The notes under the pieces: model-generated
Told to the model about the DNA's origin: nothing
Database searches by the model: none
Seen by the model: only the letters and a program-made list of their open reading frames with translations
From: Burkholderia sp. FERM BP-3421
GTDB lineage: Bacteria > Pseudomonadota > Gammaproteobacteria > Burkholderiales > Burkholderiaceae
Direction of reading: 5' to 3'
Assembly (NCBI RefSeq): GCF_028657905.1
Contig: NZ_CP117779.1
Location: 124,001-188,000, forward strand
DNA length: 64,000 nt
In this document: in pieces, positions 48,877 to 58,202 of the stretch
Layout: every line of letters starts with the position of its first letter
Numbering within the stretch: position 1 is the first letter of the stretch
Made by a program: the position numbers and the translations under genes

Positions 48877-50994
48877 ATGTCGACCACCTCCGTCACGCTA
48901 TCCGGTAAAGTTATCAATCTTTCCAAGTCCGACGCCGAACGCTTGTCTGCCTTCGTTGTTCGCTGCGGAATCCTTGTTGCGAACGCCCCGCTTCGGGCGG
49001 ACGGTACGTTTCGTCTAGACGTTTCCCGCAAAGAAATCGAGTCCGACAGCGCCTACGGTCTCACCGCGATCATCGCGCCAACCGCTGCGGCCGCGCATCT
49101 CGATCACTTGTCAAACATTCCCACGCACGCGTTGAAGCGTGAGGAACTGAAGTCGAGCCAGGGCGAAATGCGCCTGCCTGAGTTCAGGATTGCCGACGAG
49201 ACCCTTAAAATTTGGTGGCTCTGGTGCCGCTGGTATTGTGTCAGCGGCACCGTGGTTGGGCCGGACGGCTGTGCGGTGCCAGGTACCGATGTCACTGTCT
49301 ATACCGTCAGTTACGGCCCGTCAGGCTATGTCAAAACACCGAGAGCCACCGTGGCGACGGCAGCCAACGGCAGCTTCACCGCATGCTTCGAGTGGTGTTC
49401 GTGCAGCTTCTGCTTTCCTTGTTGGGCCTGTTGGCCAACCTGGTGGCACTGCTGGCCCTGGTGGTGGGAGCGCGACATCTTGCACGTCATCGCCGCGCTG
49501 GAAAAGATCCCGGTACCCGGGCTGCCGTCGGCCGCGACGGCAGCGAGTCAGCCCATGCTAATCCGCCCGGACGCGAAGAACTTGGTCAGAGGTCAGGGCT
49601 TCCTGACGAACAGTGCCGATGCCATCGGACCCGACCCGGCGCGTACCGCATTGATCGCTCGCAAACTGCAGGATTCGCGGCTGCGGGCGATTTTCCCGTG
49701 GTGGTGGTGGTGCTGCGACGATCCCAATCTGCTGTTCAGCGCGTCGCAAGGTGGCACGGTCATCGTCAACGAAAATCCCGCGCTCGATACGCGTTGGTGT
49801 TTCGAGGACGGCGGCGTCGTCACCTTGGTTGGGAACTCACAGAGCGCGACCCTTTGCAATCAAAAGTGCCCGCCCGAGTCGGGCTTCGTCTGGACCTCGG
49901 TGGGAACGATCGAGGTGGGCCTCATCGAAGACGGATACGCTATCAGCGCGACGTCCGGCACTGACGCCACCGACATGGCTTTCTTCAGCGGACTCGACTT
50001 GTTCGGCGCATTTGCCCCGAGTTCCGACGTCGCCTACTATCAGGTGCTGGCGGGACAATGGACGGGCGACCCCGCGCGTGGGGGCACGGCCCCGGCCGGT
50101 AGCGGTAGCCTCGTCACACTCGACCTGTATCGAACGGCTTTCATCGAAGATGCTTCTCACGTGCTACTGCCGCCGGTCAGCGTGAAGATGGGACCGTTCA
50201 GTCAAAACGGCCAGAGTGGGCTCTATGCGACGGAATCCGAGCGCGCGACAGGCCCGACGCCTCCGGGCCTGAATCCCGTTCCAATTCCGGCCGGTGGCCA
50301 GGTCATTGGTTGGGCGGATCAGGGCATGATGGTCTCGACCAACGATTCGTCGACGCTCATCGGTGGCGCATTGACCGGCGCGGTGAGTCTTACCGTCGTC
50401 GGTTACGATGCCACCGTCACTCCGGTTGTGCTGACGCCGGACAATCCGCTGACGCTCACGATCGACAACACGCCGCTGACCACCGATACGATCTCGCTTA
50501 CGGCTTACCGTGCGGACGGCACGCCAGCTCTGTTGGTCGGGACGGGGGAATGCCCAGCCTACGATGTCGGACCGGGCGGATACGTCCAGATCAACGTCAC
50601 CGTGACCGACGCGATGGGGCACCTGTACGAATACTACGTGGACGCCGAGTACGGCTCCGGAAGCACGTCGATCGTCAGCCCCGGTACACGCGGTTATATC
50701 AACGATCCGTTGTCGCGACCCGCGCCGGCTGGCATCCGCGGTATGGGAGATCCGGATTACGGCTACAAGGCTTGGATTGGCGGGACCGACACGCTGTATT
50801 TCCCGTGCGGGCCGGGTGGCACGAGTTGCGCCACCTCTCCGGCAAATGGCCTGCCATTCGGGCTCGCCAATGAGCCGCCCGATTGCTGTTACGAGTTCCG
50901 TATCTGGCTCGGTAAGCGGGTCACCAACGGTTACGATGGCCCTACGATAGGTGCGGGAGAGTTCCAGACCGTCAGTTTGAAGTTCTCGAGCTAG
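48877..50994 (+). CDS. Large Trp/Cys-rich protein of unknown function (705 aa)
   Basis: The N-terminal 100 residues include a polar domain without a signal peptide. Near residue 110 comes WWLWCRWYCVSGTVVGPDGCAVPGTDVTVY, a carboxypeptidase-regulatory-like (Ig-like) beta domain bordered by aromatic/cysteine clusters; then CFEWCSCSFCFPCWACW and PTWWHCWPWWW (about 175-200) and FPWWWWCCDDPNLLF (about 275). The C-terminal 400 residues are beta-rich and resemble repeated adhesin- or Ig-like folds (VTVVGYD..., TLTIDNTPLTTDTISLTAYRADG). It starts with AGAGAG upstream and leads a three-gene set with a DUF1360-like protein and an MCCGR protein. Likely surface or cell-exterior function, but no family assigned. 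Confidence 0.7.
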   Translation: MSTTSVTLSGKVINLSKSDAERLSAFVVRCGILVANAPLRADGTFRLDVSRKEIESDSAYGLTAIIAPTAAAAHLDHLSNIPTHALKREELKSSQGEMRLPEFRIADETLKIWWLWCRWYCVSGTVVGPDGCAVPGTDVTVYTVSYGPSGYVKTPRATVATAANGSFTACFEWCSCSFCFPCWACWPTWWHCWPWWWERDILHVIAALEKIPVPGLPSAATAASQPMLIRPDAKNLVRGQGFLTNSADAIGPDPARTALIARKLQDSRLRAIFPWWWWCCDDPNLLFSASQGGTVIVNENPALDTRWCFEDGGVVTLVGNSQSATLCNQKCPPESGFVWTSVGTIEVGLIEDGYAISATSGTDATDMAFFSGLDLFGAFAPSSDVAYYQVLAGQWTGDPARGGTAPAGSGSLVTLDLYRTAFIEDASHVLLPPVSVKMGPFSQNGQSGLYATESERATGPTPPGLNPVPIPAGGQVIGWADQGMMVSTNDSSTLIGGALTGAVSLTVVGYDATVTPVVLTPDNPLTLTIDNTPLTTDTISLTAYRADGTPALLVGTGECPAYDVGPGGYVQINVTVTDAMGHLYEYYVDAEYGSGSTSIVSPGTRGYINDPLSRPAPAGIRGMGDPDYGYKAWIGGTDTLYFPCGPGGTSCATSPANGLPFGLANEPPDCCYEFRIWLGKRVTNGYDGPTIGAGEFQTVSLKFSS

Positions 50995-51014
50995 CCAGTC
51001 GCATGATGTGCCGA

Positions 51015-51041
51015 CGAACCCGGTGTAACAAGCCGGGTTCG
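51015..51041 (+). terminator. Possible terminator or attenuator hairpin
   Basis: CGAACCCGG and CCGGGTTCG form a nine-base-pair stem with a nine-base loop 20 bases after the 705-residue gene. The following CCTCTCTCATT is only weakly T-rich, so read-through into the next two genes is likely. Confidence 0.55.
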
Positions 51042-51125
51042 CCTCTCTCATTGCTAATGAGGTATCACGACTCGGCGATTCATCAACGATGCAATGGTGC
51101 CTATCCCACGGGAGTCAGTACAGTG

Positions 51126-51467
51126 ATGCGCTTCTATTGGTTCGTTCTGGGAAGCCTGACGGTCTGGCGAATCAGCCACCTGTTGACATCGGAAGACGGG
51201 CCACGAAATATCTTCGCTGCCGTTAGAACTGGTTTGGCGAATCGCTTCCATACCAATGTGATGGACTGCCTATATTGCACAAGCATGTGGGTTGCGGTGC
51301 CGCTGGCATGGTTGATAGGCGTATCGGCGACGGAACATCTTCTTCTGTGGCCTGCGTTGTCCGCCGCGGCGATCGTCATTGAGCATGTCGTGCATCGGGA
51401 CATACGATCGCCGGCTGCGTACTTCCATGAGGATGAGGAGGAGCACGATGTGTTGCGGCAGAAGTAG
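51126..51467 (+). CDS. DUF1360-like membrane protein (113 aa)
   Basis: Pattern VWRISHLLTSEDGPRNIFAAVRTGLANRF then VMDCLYCTSMWVAVPLAWLIG and WPALSAAAIVIEHV matches DUF1360 proteins (RxxHLLxxEDGP...CxYCxSxWVA...LSAAAI). Three hydrophobic segments predicted; the CxxC precedes the second. The tail is acidic (HEDEEEHD). An alternative GTG lies three bases upstream. Its last 20 bases overlap the next gene. Confidence 0.75.
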   Translation: MRFYWFVLGSLTVWRISHLLTSEDGPRNIFAAVRTGLANRFHTNVMDCLYCTSMWVAVPLAWLIGVSATEHLLLWPALSAAAIVIEHVVHRDIRSPAAYFHEDEEEHDVLRQK

Positions 51468-51699
51468 GATCGCCACTCAGTTGGGCCTCGCGAATCGCGC
51501 TTCATCGGCCGGTATGCCGACGGCAAACGGCGAATTGCAGCATCCAACCTTCGAGTATGTCGGCAAGACGGCTTTGACCGTTATCGGCGCCATCTCCGGT
51601 ATACGCTACCGGTTCGATCGGCCAGGTGCGCGCGTTCGAATTGATTGCCGAGATCAGCTCTCGCTTGAACGGGTACCCGTATTGAGGCGAGTGGGTTGA
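51448..51699 (+). CDS. Small MCCGR-type protein (83 aa)
   Basis: Starts MCCGRSRIATQ and then forms a beta-rich domain (TFEYVGKTALTVIGAISGIRYRFDRPGARVRIDCRDQLSLERVPVLRRV). The N-terminal CC followed by a small beta fold recalls short uncharacterised proteobacterial proteins that begin MCCG. The start overlaps the DUF1360-like gene, so the three genes form an operon. Confidence 0.65.
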   Translation: MCCGRSRIATQLGLANRASSAGMPTANGELQHPTFEYVGKTALTVIGAISGIRYRFDRPGARVRIDCRDQLSLERVPVLRRVG

Positions 51700-51716
51700 T
51701 TGAACGGAGAATTTTT

Positions 51717-52130
51717 AGGCTCTGTTCACATTCTCATCAGCGGCCCAAAGGCATAGGCAAGCGTAGCGAAGCCGAGATAGTTGGCCGCTATGGAAGCTGG
51801 CTTGCAGGCGCCACGCGAACGTCCACGTCGGCGCGTATCCGTGCATCGGCCCCGCCCCCAGCCAGCGACATCTGCTCGGCATGTCTGGGCGTATGACTTC
51901 GTGTTCGACGCGTGCGCCAACGGGCAACAGTTGAAGTGTTTGACGGTGATCGACGAATACACGCGCGAATGCCTAGCGATTGACGTGGCAGGTTCGATTC
52001 GATCAGGGCGGGTGCACACAACATCGTACAGGTGCGTGTGGCCCTCCTGAATCAGGAACTCCTCGATCTCTCCAAGCACTAGTTGTAGCGTCGCGAGCGT
52101 TTTGGCACTGTTTCGCGCCGCGTTTGTCAC
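51717..52130. pseudogene. Mosaic of transposase fragments
   Basis: On the plus strand 51830-52010 encodes an IS3 OrfB piece (HVWAYDFVFDACANGQQLKCLTVIDEYTRECLAIDVAGSIRSG) with the first catalytic Asp but nothing further. On the minus strand, 51733-51805 reads ANYLGFATLAYAFGPLMRM, an IS5-like C-terminal tail. A minus-strand frame starting at 52130 reads TLQLVLGEIEEFLIQEGHTHLYDVV, an unrelated gene start. None is intact. Confidence 0.6.
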
Positions 52131-52193
52131 ACGGCGCGATGCCGGATTCGCGTGGTTTTTGGCACGACCGCGCGTTAATAGCCCGTATAGGAA

Positions 52194-52889
52194 TTAACGA
52201 AGCCGGACGAGCGGTGCGGGAAGATCAGGACCGTTCGCCAGCATGCGGAATGCCGCCCCCGACACGCAATCTTCAACAAAGCTGTCTCGCGCAACCGGTC
52301 CAACCACGCCCGCCTTCTCTTTTGGGTCGAAGCTGATCAGCCGCCAGATCACGTCTTCGCCGAAGTCCAAATAAACGTTCGCCTTGGCCTCGCCCCAGTT
52401 CCTCAGAAGCTGCCCGCGTCCCCACCAGCGGACGGCGTACGCCGCTGGATCGGCCTGAATAGGGCCGCTCAGACCCATCCGGAAATAGCTGAGGTCTAGT
52501 TCCCCGCGCAGACCGTCGACGATCCATACCATTTCCGCATAGAAGTCCTCTCGGGACTTCATTTCGGCGGGCGGCATCGGGGAGTGCTGGAACTCCAGCA
52601 CTAAGCCGTGAGGGGTCTTCACATCCGCTATGTGAATTTCCCCCGACTGAGCGTTGTGATCGACCACTTCCTGCCACTCTCGCGGAAACTTGTCTTTCCA
52701 GTCGCGATGCCATTGTGTTTCGGACTCGTACCATGGGTCACATGGCTTCTTTCCCTTATGAGCCCAGTGCCAAACTTTGACCCGTCCGCACTTGGCCACC
52801 ATCGGACTGGAACAAAGCGGGTTAACGCAAGTTCCTTTCAAGCCGGGAGCCGCTTCCTTCTTCTCGCCTGAGACGAATGCGAACCGCAT
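52194..52889 (-). CDS. CoiA-like competence/nuclease family protein
   Basis: About 231 residues from the ATG at 52889, which has AGGAG upstream. Cysteines in CVNPLCSSPMVAKCGRVKVWHWAHKGKK fit the N-terminal CoiA zinc-binding part, and HRDWKDKFPREWQEVVD ... HIADVKTPHGLVLEFQHSPM matches the CoiA nuclease core (W.HR.WK..., DV.......EFQ). CoiA aids processing of DNA taken up by competence in other bacteria, but lone copies on plasmids probably act as nucleases. Follows the dam fragment. Confidence 0.7.
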   Translation of the reverse strand: MRFAFVSGEKKEAAPGLKGTCVNPLCSSPMVAKCGRVKVWHWAHKGKKPCDPWYESETQWHRDWKDKFPREWQEVVDHNAQSGEIHIADVKTPHGLVLEFQHSPMPPAEMKSREDFYAEMVWIVDGLRGELDLSYFRMGLSGPIQADPAAYAVRWWGRGQLLRNWGEAKANVYLDFGEDVIWRLISFDPKEKAGVVGPVARDSFVEDCVSGAAFRMLANGPDLPAPLVRLR

Positions 52890-52936
52890 GCTGGTTCTCC
52901 TGTGTTGTACCAGCGAAAGTGTATCCGCCATAAGGA

Positions 52937-53350
52937 TCAGAACAGTTGACCTAGGGGTGCCGGCTCCCAATTCGTGATCACCAGCTCGCGACTCGTCGAC
53001 GGGCCGCCGTTCGCGTTGCCCACGCTGTACTTAATCGACAGATCGAGCATCGGAAACCCATCGAACGCGTGCCGGATGTCCTCATGGTCGTTGATGCTCA
53101 CCATCACCTTTCCCTTGGCTGACCGCATAAATGCTGCCATGCGCTCGCATTCCTCGAACGGAAACGGCACGCCGTAGCCTTCGGTCTTCCAGTACGGCGG
53201 ATCGCAGTAGAAAGACGTGTGCGGCCGATCGTACCGGGACATGCACTCGTGCCACGGCAGGTTGTCGACGTGTGCACCGGCCAGGCGCAGGTGCGCGGCA
53301 GACAGGCTTTCCTCGATCCGCAGCAGGTTGACCGAAGGCGCAGTGGTTGG
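52937..53350 (-). pseudogene. Dam-type DNA adenine methylase, C-terminal fragment
   Basis: Contains the D12-class catalytic motif SFYCDPPYWKTEGYG, preceded by TTAPSVNLLRIEESLSAAHLRLAGA and followed by AKGKVMVSINDHEDIRHAFDGF. The N-terminal SAM-binding part (FxGxG) is missing; instead the same frame runs into a different gene (see the neighbouring tniQ fragment). Confidence 0.75.
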
Positions 53351-53710
53351 GCGCGCCGCATTTCCGGCATCCTCGCCGCAGACGACTTCCATGCACAGGG
53401 CATCGTTCGATGAATCGCCATTGAAACCACGCCGCGCGGAAACCCAGCTCGAGACACGCGGGGCAATAACGCAATTCGGTCGCCGCCCATACCAGTGTCG
53501 GGTCGCCGTTGAAAAGACAGAATCCGTCACGTGTGGACGTTTCAGGAATCTCAAGAATGCGGGCGAGCCTGGCGGGCTCAAACCGGTCGGCCCGTCGAAC
53601 GTCTACGCCTGTAGAAAATGCTTCGCCAGCCCGGACCGCAACGAGGCCTGCCAGGGCGTGTAGCGACAGCCTGCGGATTTCGGTGATGGTGATCAGCCGT
53701 TCCGGCGAAC
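53351..53710 (-). pseudogene. TniQ fragment joined to the dam remnant
   Basis: In one minus-strand frame: DRFEPARLARILEIPETSTRDGF ... ELRYCPACLELGFRAAWFQWRFIERCPVHGSRLRRGCRKCG, the zinc-finger part of a TniQ-type protein. It ends at the junction with the dam fragment. It is not similar enough to the 13085-14554 TniQ to be a duplicate, so it derives from another transposon. Confidence 0.65.
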
Positions 53711-53784
53711 GTGATCAGTCTGGAAGGTGGTGTTGCGCGGTCAACGGATTATAGCGAAGGTGATCACGATCAGGATGCGGAGGA

Positions 53785-54296
53785 CTACTTGGCGTTGGTC
53801 TTTCGCATCGATTCGCCCTTCAACGGTAGCTTGTGGGCCTGATGGACGAGCCGATCGAGAATCGCGTCGGCGAGCGTCGGGTCCTGCAGCCACGCATGCC
53901 AGTGTTCGAGCGGTAGCTGGCTGGTAATGATCGTGGATCGCGTGCCGACGCGATCGTCGAGCACTTCGAGCAGGTCGTTTCGGGCACTCTGATCGAGGTC
54001 CTGCAGGCCCCAGTCGTCGAGCAGGAGGACGTCCATCTTGGCGAGCTGCGCGAGCCGCCGCGTGAAGCTGCCGTCGCCGTGGACGATCTTCAATTCCTCG
54101 AACAGCCGCGCGACGCGGACGTACATCACGGAGAAGCCCTGTCGGCAGGCCTGCTGACCAAACGCGCAGGCGATCCATGTCTTACCCGCGCCGGTCGGCC
54201 CCGTCAGGATGAGGTTTTGTGCATTGCGGATCCAGTCGCAACCAGCGAGTGCGGCAACGACGCTTTTGTCGATACCGCGGCTCTGCCGGTACCGAT
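53785..54296 (-). pseudogene. IstB-type ATP-binding protein, 5'-truncated
   Basis: Reads RYRQSRGIDKSVVAALAGCDWI, NLILTGPTGAGKTWIACAFGQQACRQGF (Walker A), MDVLLLDDWGLQDL (Walker B) and ILDRLVHQAHKLPLKGESMRK. The N-terminal ~80 residues are absent, and the istA partner is missing. IS21-family relic. Confidence 0.75.
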
Positions 54297-54451
54297 CAGC
54301 AGCATCGCGGAGTCAGCGGTGAATCAGACCGTCAGCCATCACATGGCGAAAACGATGCACCCGAACTCTATAAGGAAGCCTGATTAGATCGACCTCCCCA
54401 AGTTTTGCACGCCCTCGTCTATGGGAGGCAGCATCCCAATGTGTTTCCGGT

Positions 54452-56078
54452 TCATTTGGTCGAGCTCACTGCAGCGGCCGCGTCAAGGATCCCGGCCCCG
54501 GCCGGCAACGCAGAACACGATGTGGTCGCTGCTACCGGTGACTGGCGTGCAGTCGCCGTGAGCGTCTGCGCGATCTGGACGGGAGTCAAGTTCGGGTTTA
54601 TCGACAGCATAAGCGAGATCACGCCCGCCACCTGCGGCGCGGCGAGGCTCGTGCCGCTGTCGGTCGCATAGGTGTCCGCCACCGGTGTGGTGGTGCCCGT
54701 GTTCGAGGTCGACAGGATGACCGAGCCCGGCGCGCTCAGGGCGATATCCGAACCGAAGTTGCTGTACCACGCCCGACGGCCGGTGTTGTCGGTCGCGGCG
54801 ACCGCGACGACGCCGTTGCAATTTGCGGGGCTATCTTGCGAGGTAGACAGTTGGTTGTTGCCGGCCGCGACCACGACGCTCACGCCGACCGCATTGACGT
54901 CGTTGATCGCCTGCTGGAAGGTGGCGCTGCACGGCCCGGTGCCGCCGAGGCTCAGGTTGATGACCTTGGCCGGATGCGTGTTGTTCGGCACGCCGGCGAC
55001 CGGGATTCCGGCCGCCCAGCGCATGGCGTCTACGATGTCGCTGGTGGTGCCGCCGCACTTGCCGAGCACGCGCACCGGCAGGATCTGGCTATTCCAGTTC
55101 ACGCCCGCGATGCCGATGCCGTTGTTGGCCGACGCGCCGATGATGCCGGCCACCTTGGTGCCGTGCCAGCTGCTGTTGTTCGGCGCCGATTCGCAGTTGT
55201 AGAACGGGCCGGTCGAATCGTTGATTTCGGCCTGCGTGACCCAGTCGCCCGGATCGGTGGCGTCCGGGCCGCGGCTCTGGCCGTTGTTGCTGGTTGCGAC
55301 GCTCGTGATGAAACTGTAGCCGGGCAGCAGGTTCGGCGTGATGTCCGGATGCGGGCGGTAGCCGGTGTCGAGCACGGCCGTCACGAGGCCGGGCGCGCCC
55401 GTGGTCAGGCTCCAGGCATTTGGCATGTCGATGCCGACGGATGGATCGGTCAGATTCCATTGTTGCGAGAACAACGGATCGGTCGGCACGGTTCGCGCGA
55501 ACATGTGGCGATCCGGTTCCGCGTAGGCGACGTCGGGGTCGGCCGCGAAGGCTTGCGCCAGCGAGGCGGCATCGGTCACGACCGTATTCCGGCCGAGCGA
55601 TAACAGCACTGCGCCTCCCGACAGCGTACGTTCGATTTGCACGACGGGCTGCGCGGTGTTTATGGCACCGGTGGCCGCCTGGCTGCCTTGAGCGCCTGCG
55701 GTATTCCACAGTGTCGTCACGCGCTGGATCACCGCGTCGACGTGGTTCGAATCGTTGGTCTCGGCCATGATGCTTGCGCCAGACGGGGGGGGGAGCCTCG
55801 CTTGCCTTCATCATGACGATCAGGTGATCGACTGGCGCGTCCTGCATCGCACTGCCGGATGCCGACGAGCTTGACGCGGACGATGGAGCCTGGCTCACCG
55901 CGCAGGATGCGTTCGAACTCGACGAGCCGTTCGGCGCGGGCGTGGGCGTGGGCCCGGAGGCCGGAGTTGGACTACCGCCACCATCGCCGCCGCCGCAGCC
56001 CACGAGCGCAATGAGTAGGGACGCGGAAAGGATTCCAGTGAGAATGCGTGCCCGATCAATTCGAGCATCTACGCCCAC
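54452..56078 (-). pseudogene. Subtilisin-like (S8) lipoprotein protease, frameshifted at C9
   Basis: The N-terminal frame (from about GTG 56078) has a signal sequence ending LIALVGCGGG (lipobox) and a Ser/Pro-rich linker. It leaves frame at nine consecutive C (plus-strand G 55785-55793). The second frame, beginning at ATG 55768, carries the S8 triad: AVLDTGYRPHPD (Asp), SSWHGTKVAG (His), SGTSLAAPQVAG (Ser), plus a CGGTTSD calcium/structural region. With eight C residues the two join as ...SEAPPPSGASIMAETND.... The protein would be an exported lipoprotein protease of about 540 residues; the mature catalytic domain is complete. Confidence 0.75.
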
Positions 56079-56309
56079 GTGCAACGGCTGTCGCTTGCTT
56101 ATACAACTCCACCGTTTCGAGGAATTCGTGAGCAATCTTGTCCAGAATCCTGAATTGTATACTTCAATCGCGGCCACAATCTTATGCGATGGCACCTCGC
56201 GCTGCCCCAGTGCGGCATTAAATTCATAATCACGAAGCATCGCGCATAACTCGCCGACGCGTTGGGCGAGCAACGTGGGGTAACCCAATGTATACATTAT
56301 TATCTCCGC

Positions 56310-56760
56310 TATTTCCGCTTAGCCGGCGTCGTCGAACGTTTGCTCTTAATGCCAGTGCAGCATTGCGAGACTTCCGACGCATCGACGGATGCGCCGACCG
56401 CGCTGTGAACCAGTCCTGAATCGGCGTCAACGCCGATGTGTGCTTTCATGTAACGAGTTACTTGCTATTTTTCGTCGGTTGACACATTTCCCGGTCGATG
56501 AATATATATGGACTGCTTAACAATTTTGAAAATTCCATGGTCGTAGCATCTAGAAAAATATCTTCCTTCATCATCAACTTTCGTCCGCACAGCAAAATGC
56601 CGATTTCGTCGGACAGTTTGCGGATCAAGTAGCGGGCGCCGGAACTTCAGCAGCGTGGGCGCATCCGGCACATCCTCAATGGCAAGATCGATTCCCATGA
56701 AGATCCGCTTGCGATGCTGTCAAACAGTGTCTTGTCAGTTCTGCATTGGGCGGGATGTGC
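56310..56760 (-). pseudogene. IS5-family transposase remnant
   Basis: Minus-strand fragments in different frames: MGIDLAIEDVPDAPTLLKFRR, then LSDEIGILLCGRKLMMKEDIFLDATTMEFS, then MKAHIGVDADSGLVHSAVGASVD. In order they match the middle of an IS5-family (IS427/IS903-like) transposase but with stops and frame changes. It lies just upstream of the protease lipoprotein and may have replaced its promoter. Confidence 0.65.
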
Positions 56761-57380
56761 GGCTCTCGAAGCATCCGTTTCGGGCCGACCGGAGGCCGGC
56801 TACGCTGCTCCTTCGAGAAGTGTGGCTCGACAGCACTCAGCAACCTCGATCACAGCCTCAGCTTCTTCAGTTCGTCGAGGATGCTCTGGCACCTAGTCGC
56901 TTGCTTCTCGTCCACGCTTCCGGCTTCTGCAAAGCCGATCGCTGTCTCATCCCTATGGGTTCGGTCCATGGACATCCTGTGGCAACGCTGTCCACTTAGT
57001 CTGCTATGACCGATGAGCCTAGTAAATCAGCGCGTCCATAGGAGGTATCTCACCACGACGGGCACATAGTCAGACTTATTCCATTGACCGATGATCAGAC
57101 AAGTGAAAAAAATGTCAGATACATAATCTTAATGCTAAAAATTTTAAATCGGACATTAGTATGATTGATGACGTTGGTTTGTTTTAAAGTATAGATTGAA
57201 AATGAATAATATTCACAATTTTTCAATGTGAAAATTTTCTTTCTTATTAAATTATTGATTTAAATAACAAAGGTGATGATCAAGCCTTCCGCGGACATGA
57301 ACAAGGGAAGCATGATTCTCTATCATATTCCTTTGAGTTATGTAAATATCCATGTTTATTCTGGAATTGCGATAAAGCAG
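56761..57380. other. Non-coding, AT-rich from about 57080
   Basis: No supported gene. A minus-strand stretch near 56830-56950 reads TAIGFAEAGSVDEKQATRCQSILDELKKLRL but lacks a start. From 57080 to 57370 the sequence is strikingly AT-rich (TTTAAATCGGAC, TTTCTTATTAAATTATTG), a sharp drop from the surrounding GC content and possibly an H-NS-bound or recombination-prone patch. Confidence 0.5.
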
Positions 57381-57638
57381 TTACTTGCAATCCCTTGCGC
57401 CAAACGCCTGATCAAATTGCCGGGCTCGCCGCACCTCGTCGCTGTGCAGGTAGGTCGACGTCGTCGAGATCGGTGAATGCAGCAGGTTGTCGCGCACCAT
57501 GATCAGCTCGGCGCTGAGCGCGTGCGATGCGTGCGTGTGCCGCATCCAGTCTGGGCTCGCGCGCCGCAGCTTCTCGGCGGCCGCTGGCCGTTCGTCCTGG
57601 ATTGTGTCGGCTTCCAGTTCGAAGAACCCTCGCAGCAC
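57381..57638 (-). pseudogene. Tyrosine recombinase C-terminal fragment
   Basis: Contains PDWMRHTHASHALSAELIMVRDNLLHSPISTTSTYLHSDEVRRARQF, the HxxR-like (here HTHASH in place of HxFRHT), LxHxxxxTTxxYxH end of a phage integrase. The first 250 residues or more, including the catalytic Arg, are missing. Not the same subgroup as the 21388 recombinase. Confidence 0.7.
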
Positions 57639-57689
57639 GTGTTGAGGGAAACCGGTAAAAAGCCTGGGATGTTATTTGCCATGGCCACG

Positions 57690-57770
57690 AAGCGCGCCAG
57701 TCGCCAAAGGGCGCGCGCCGGTGTGGATTGCAGCAGTGAAGAACCGGACGCGTTTCTTGCTCCCGGAGTG
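57690..57770 (+). pseudogene. H-NS C-terminal fragment
   Basis: Reads AKGRAPVWIAAVKNRTRFLLPE then stops; near-identical to the end of the H-NS protein at 26985-27305 (GKGRAPGWIAAAKNRTRFLINE). Upstream sequence is not coding in frame. A relic of a third H-NS copy. Confidence 0.75.
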
Positions 57771-57797
57771 AGTGCTGCTAGACACCGGAGAAATGAG

Positions 57798-58052
57798 ATG
57801 AAGAGCATCACGCAGCGCAACCCGAACGATCAGCGCCTGGTCCTCCACGCCAGCGCGGTGCGGATGGGCGAGAGCTTGCTGCCGCCGCCCGTCAGCTGCG
57901 CGTTGAGCCCCCCGCTTGGCCTCGGCGGTCCGACGCGTGTGAGGGCCTACAGCGTTGCGGGCCCCCTCTGGCTCATGCGGCGCGGACACTCCGCAACCGC
58001 GACTCTGGATGGCGTAAAGACTCCCCCGATAAAAATCCGAATTCGACTGTAA
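57798..58052 (+). CDS. Hypothetical protein (84 aa)
   Basis: Starts MKSITQRNPNDQRLVLHASAVRMGESLLPPP with GGAG upstream. The C-terminal half is proline-rich and basic. It may be a fragment of a larger gene given the rearranged surroundings. Family unknown. Confidence 0.4.
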   Translation: MKSITQRNPNDQRLVLHASAVRMGESLLPPPVSCALSPPLGLGGPTRVRAYSVAGPLWLMRRGHSATATLDGVKTPPIKIRIRL

Positions 58053-58069
58053 AGCTATTCTTCGGAAGA

Positions 58070-58202
58070 CACCGGTGTCGGCGACGTCGGTGACGAACAC
58101 GACCGGTACTGCCTCGGCGAGCGCGTCCAATTCCAGCGCGCCAACGTGCTTCACCTTCAGCAGCGCGCGCAGCGGGACCGAACCCGTTCGCCAGGAGCAT
58201 GA
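58070..58202 (+). pseudogene. Fragment of a zinc-ribbon/HTH regulator
   Basis: One frame reads GVGDVGDEHDRYCLGERVQFQRANVLHLQQRAQRD, matching GAGDVGEELDGYCLGERVQFRAANVLHLEQRAPRG at the C-terminus of the protein at 18246-18884. The rest of that gene is absent. It ends at the next gene's GGAGC site, the same layout as at 18885-18906. Confidence 0.75.

Noticed and set aside
50164..51051. 295-codon minus-strand frame
   Set aside because: Antisense to the C-terminal half of the 705-residue protein; Arg-rich with no motif.
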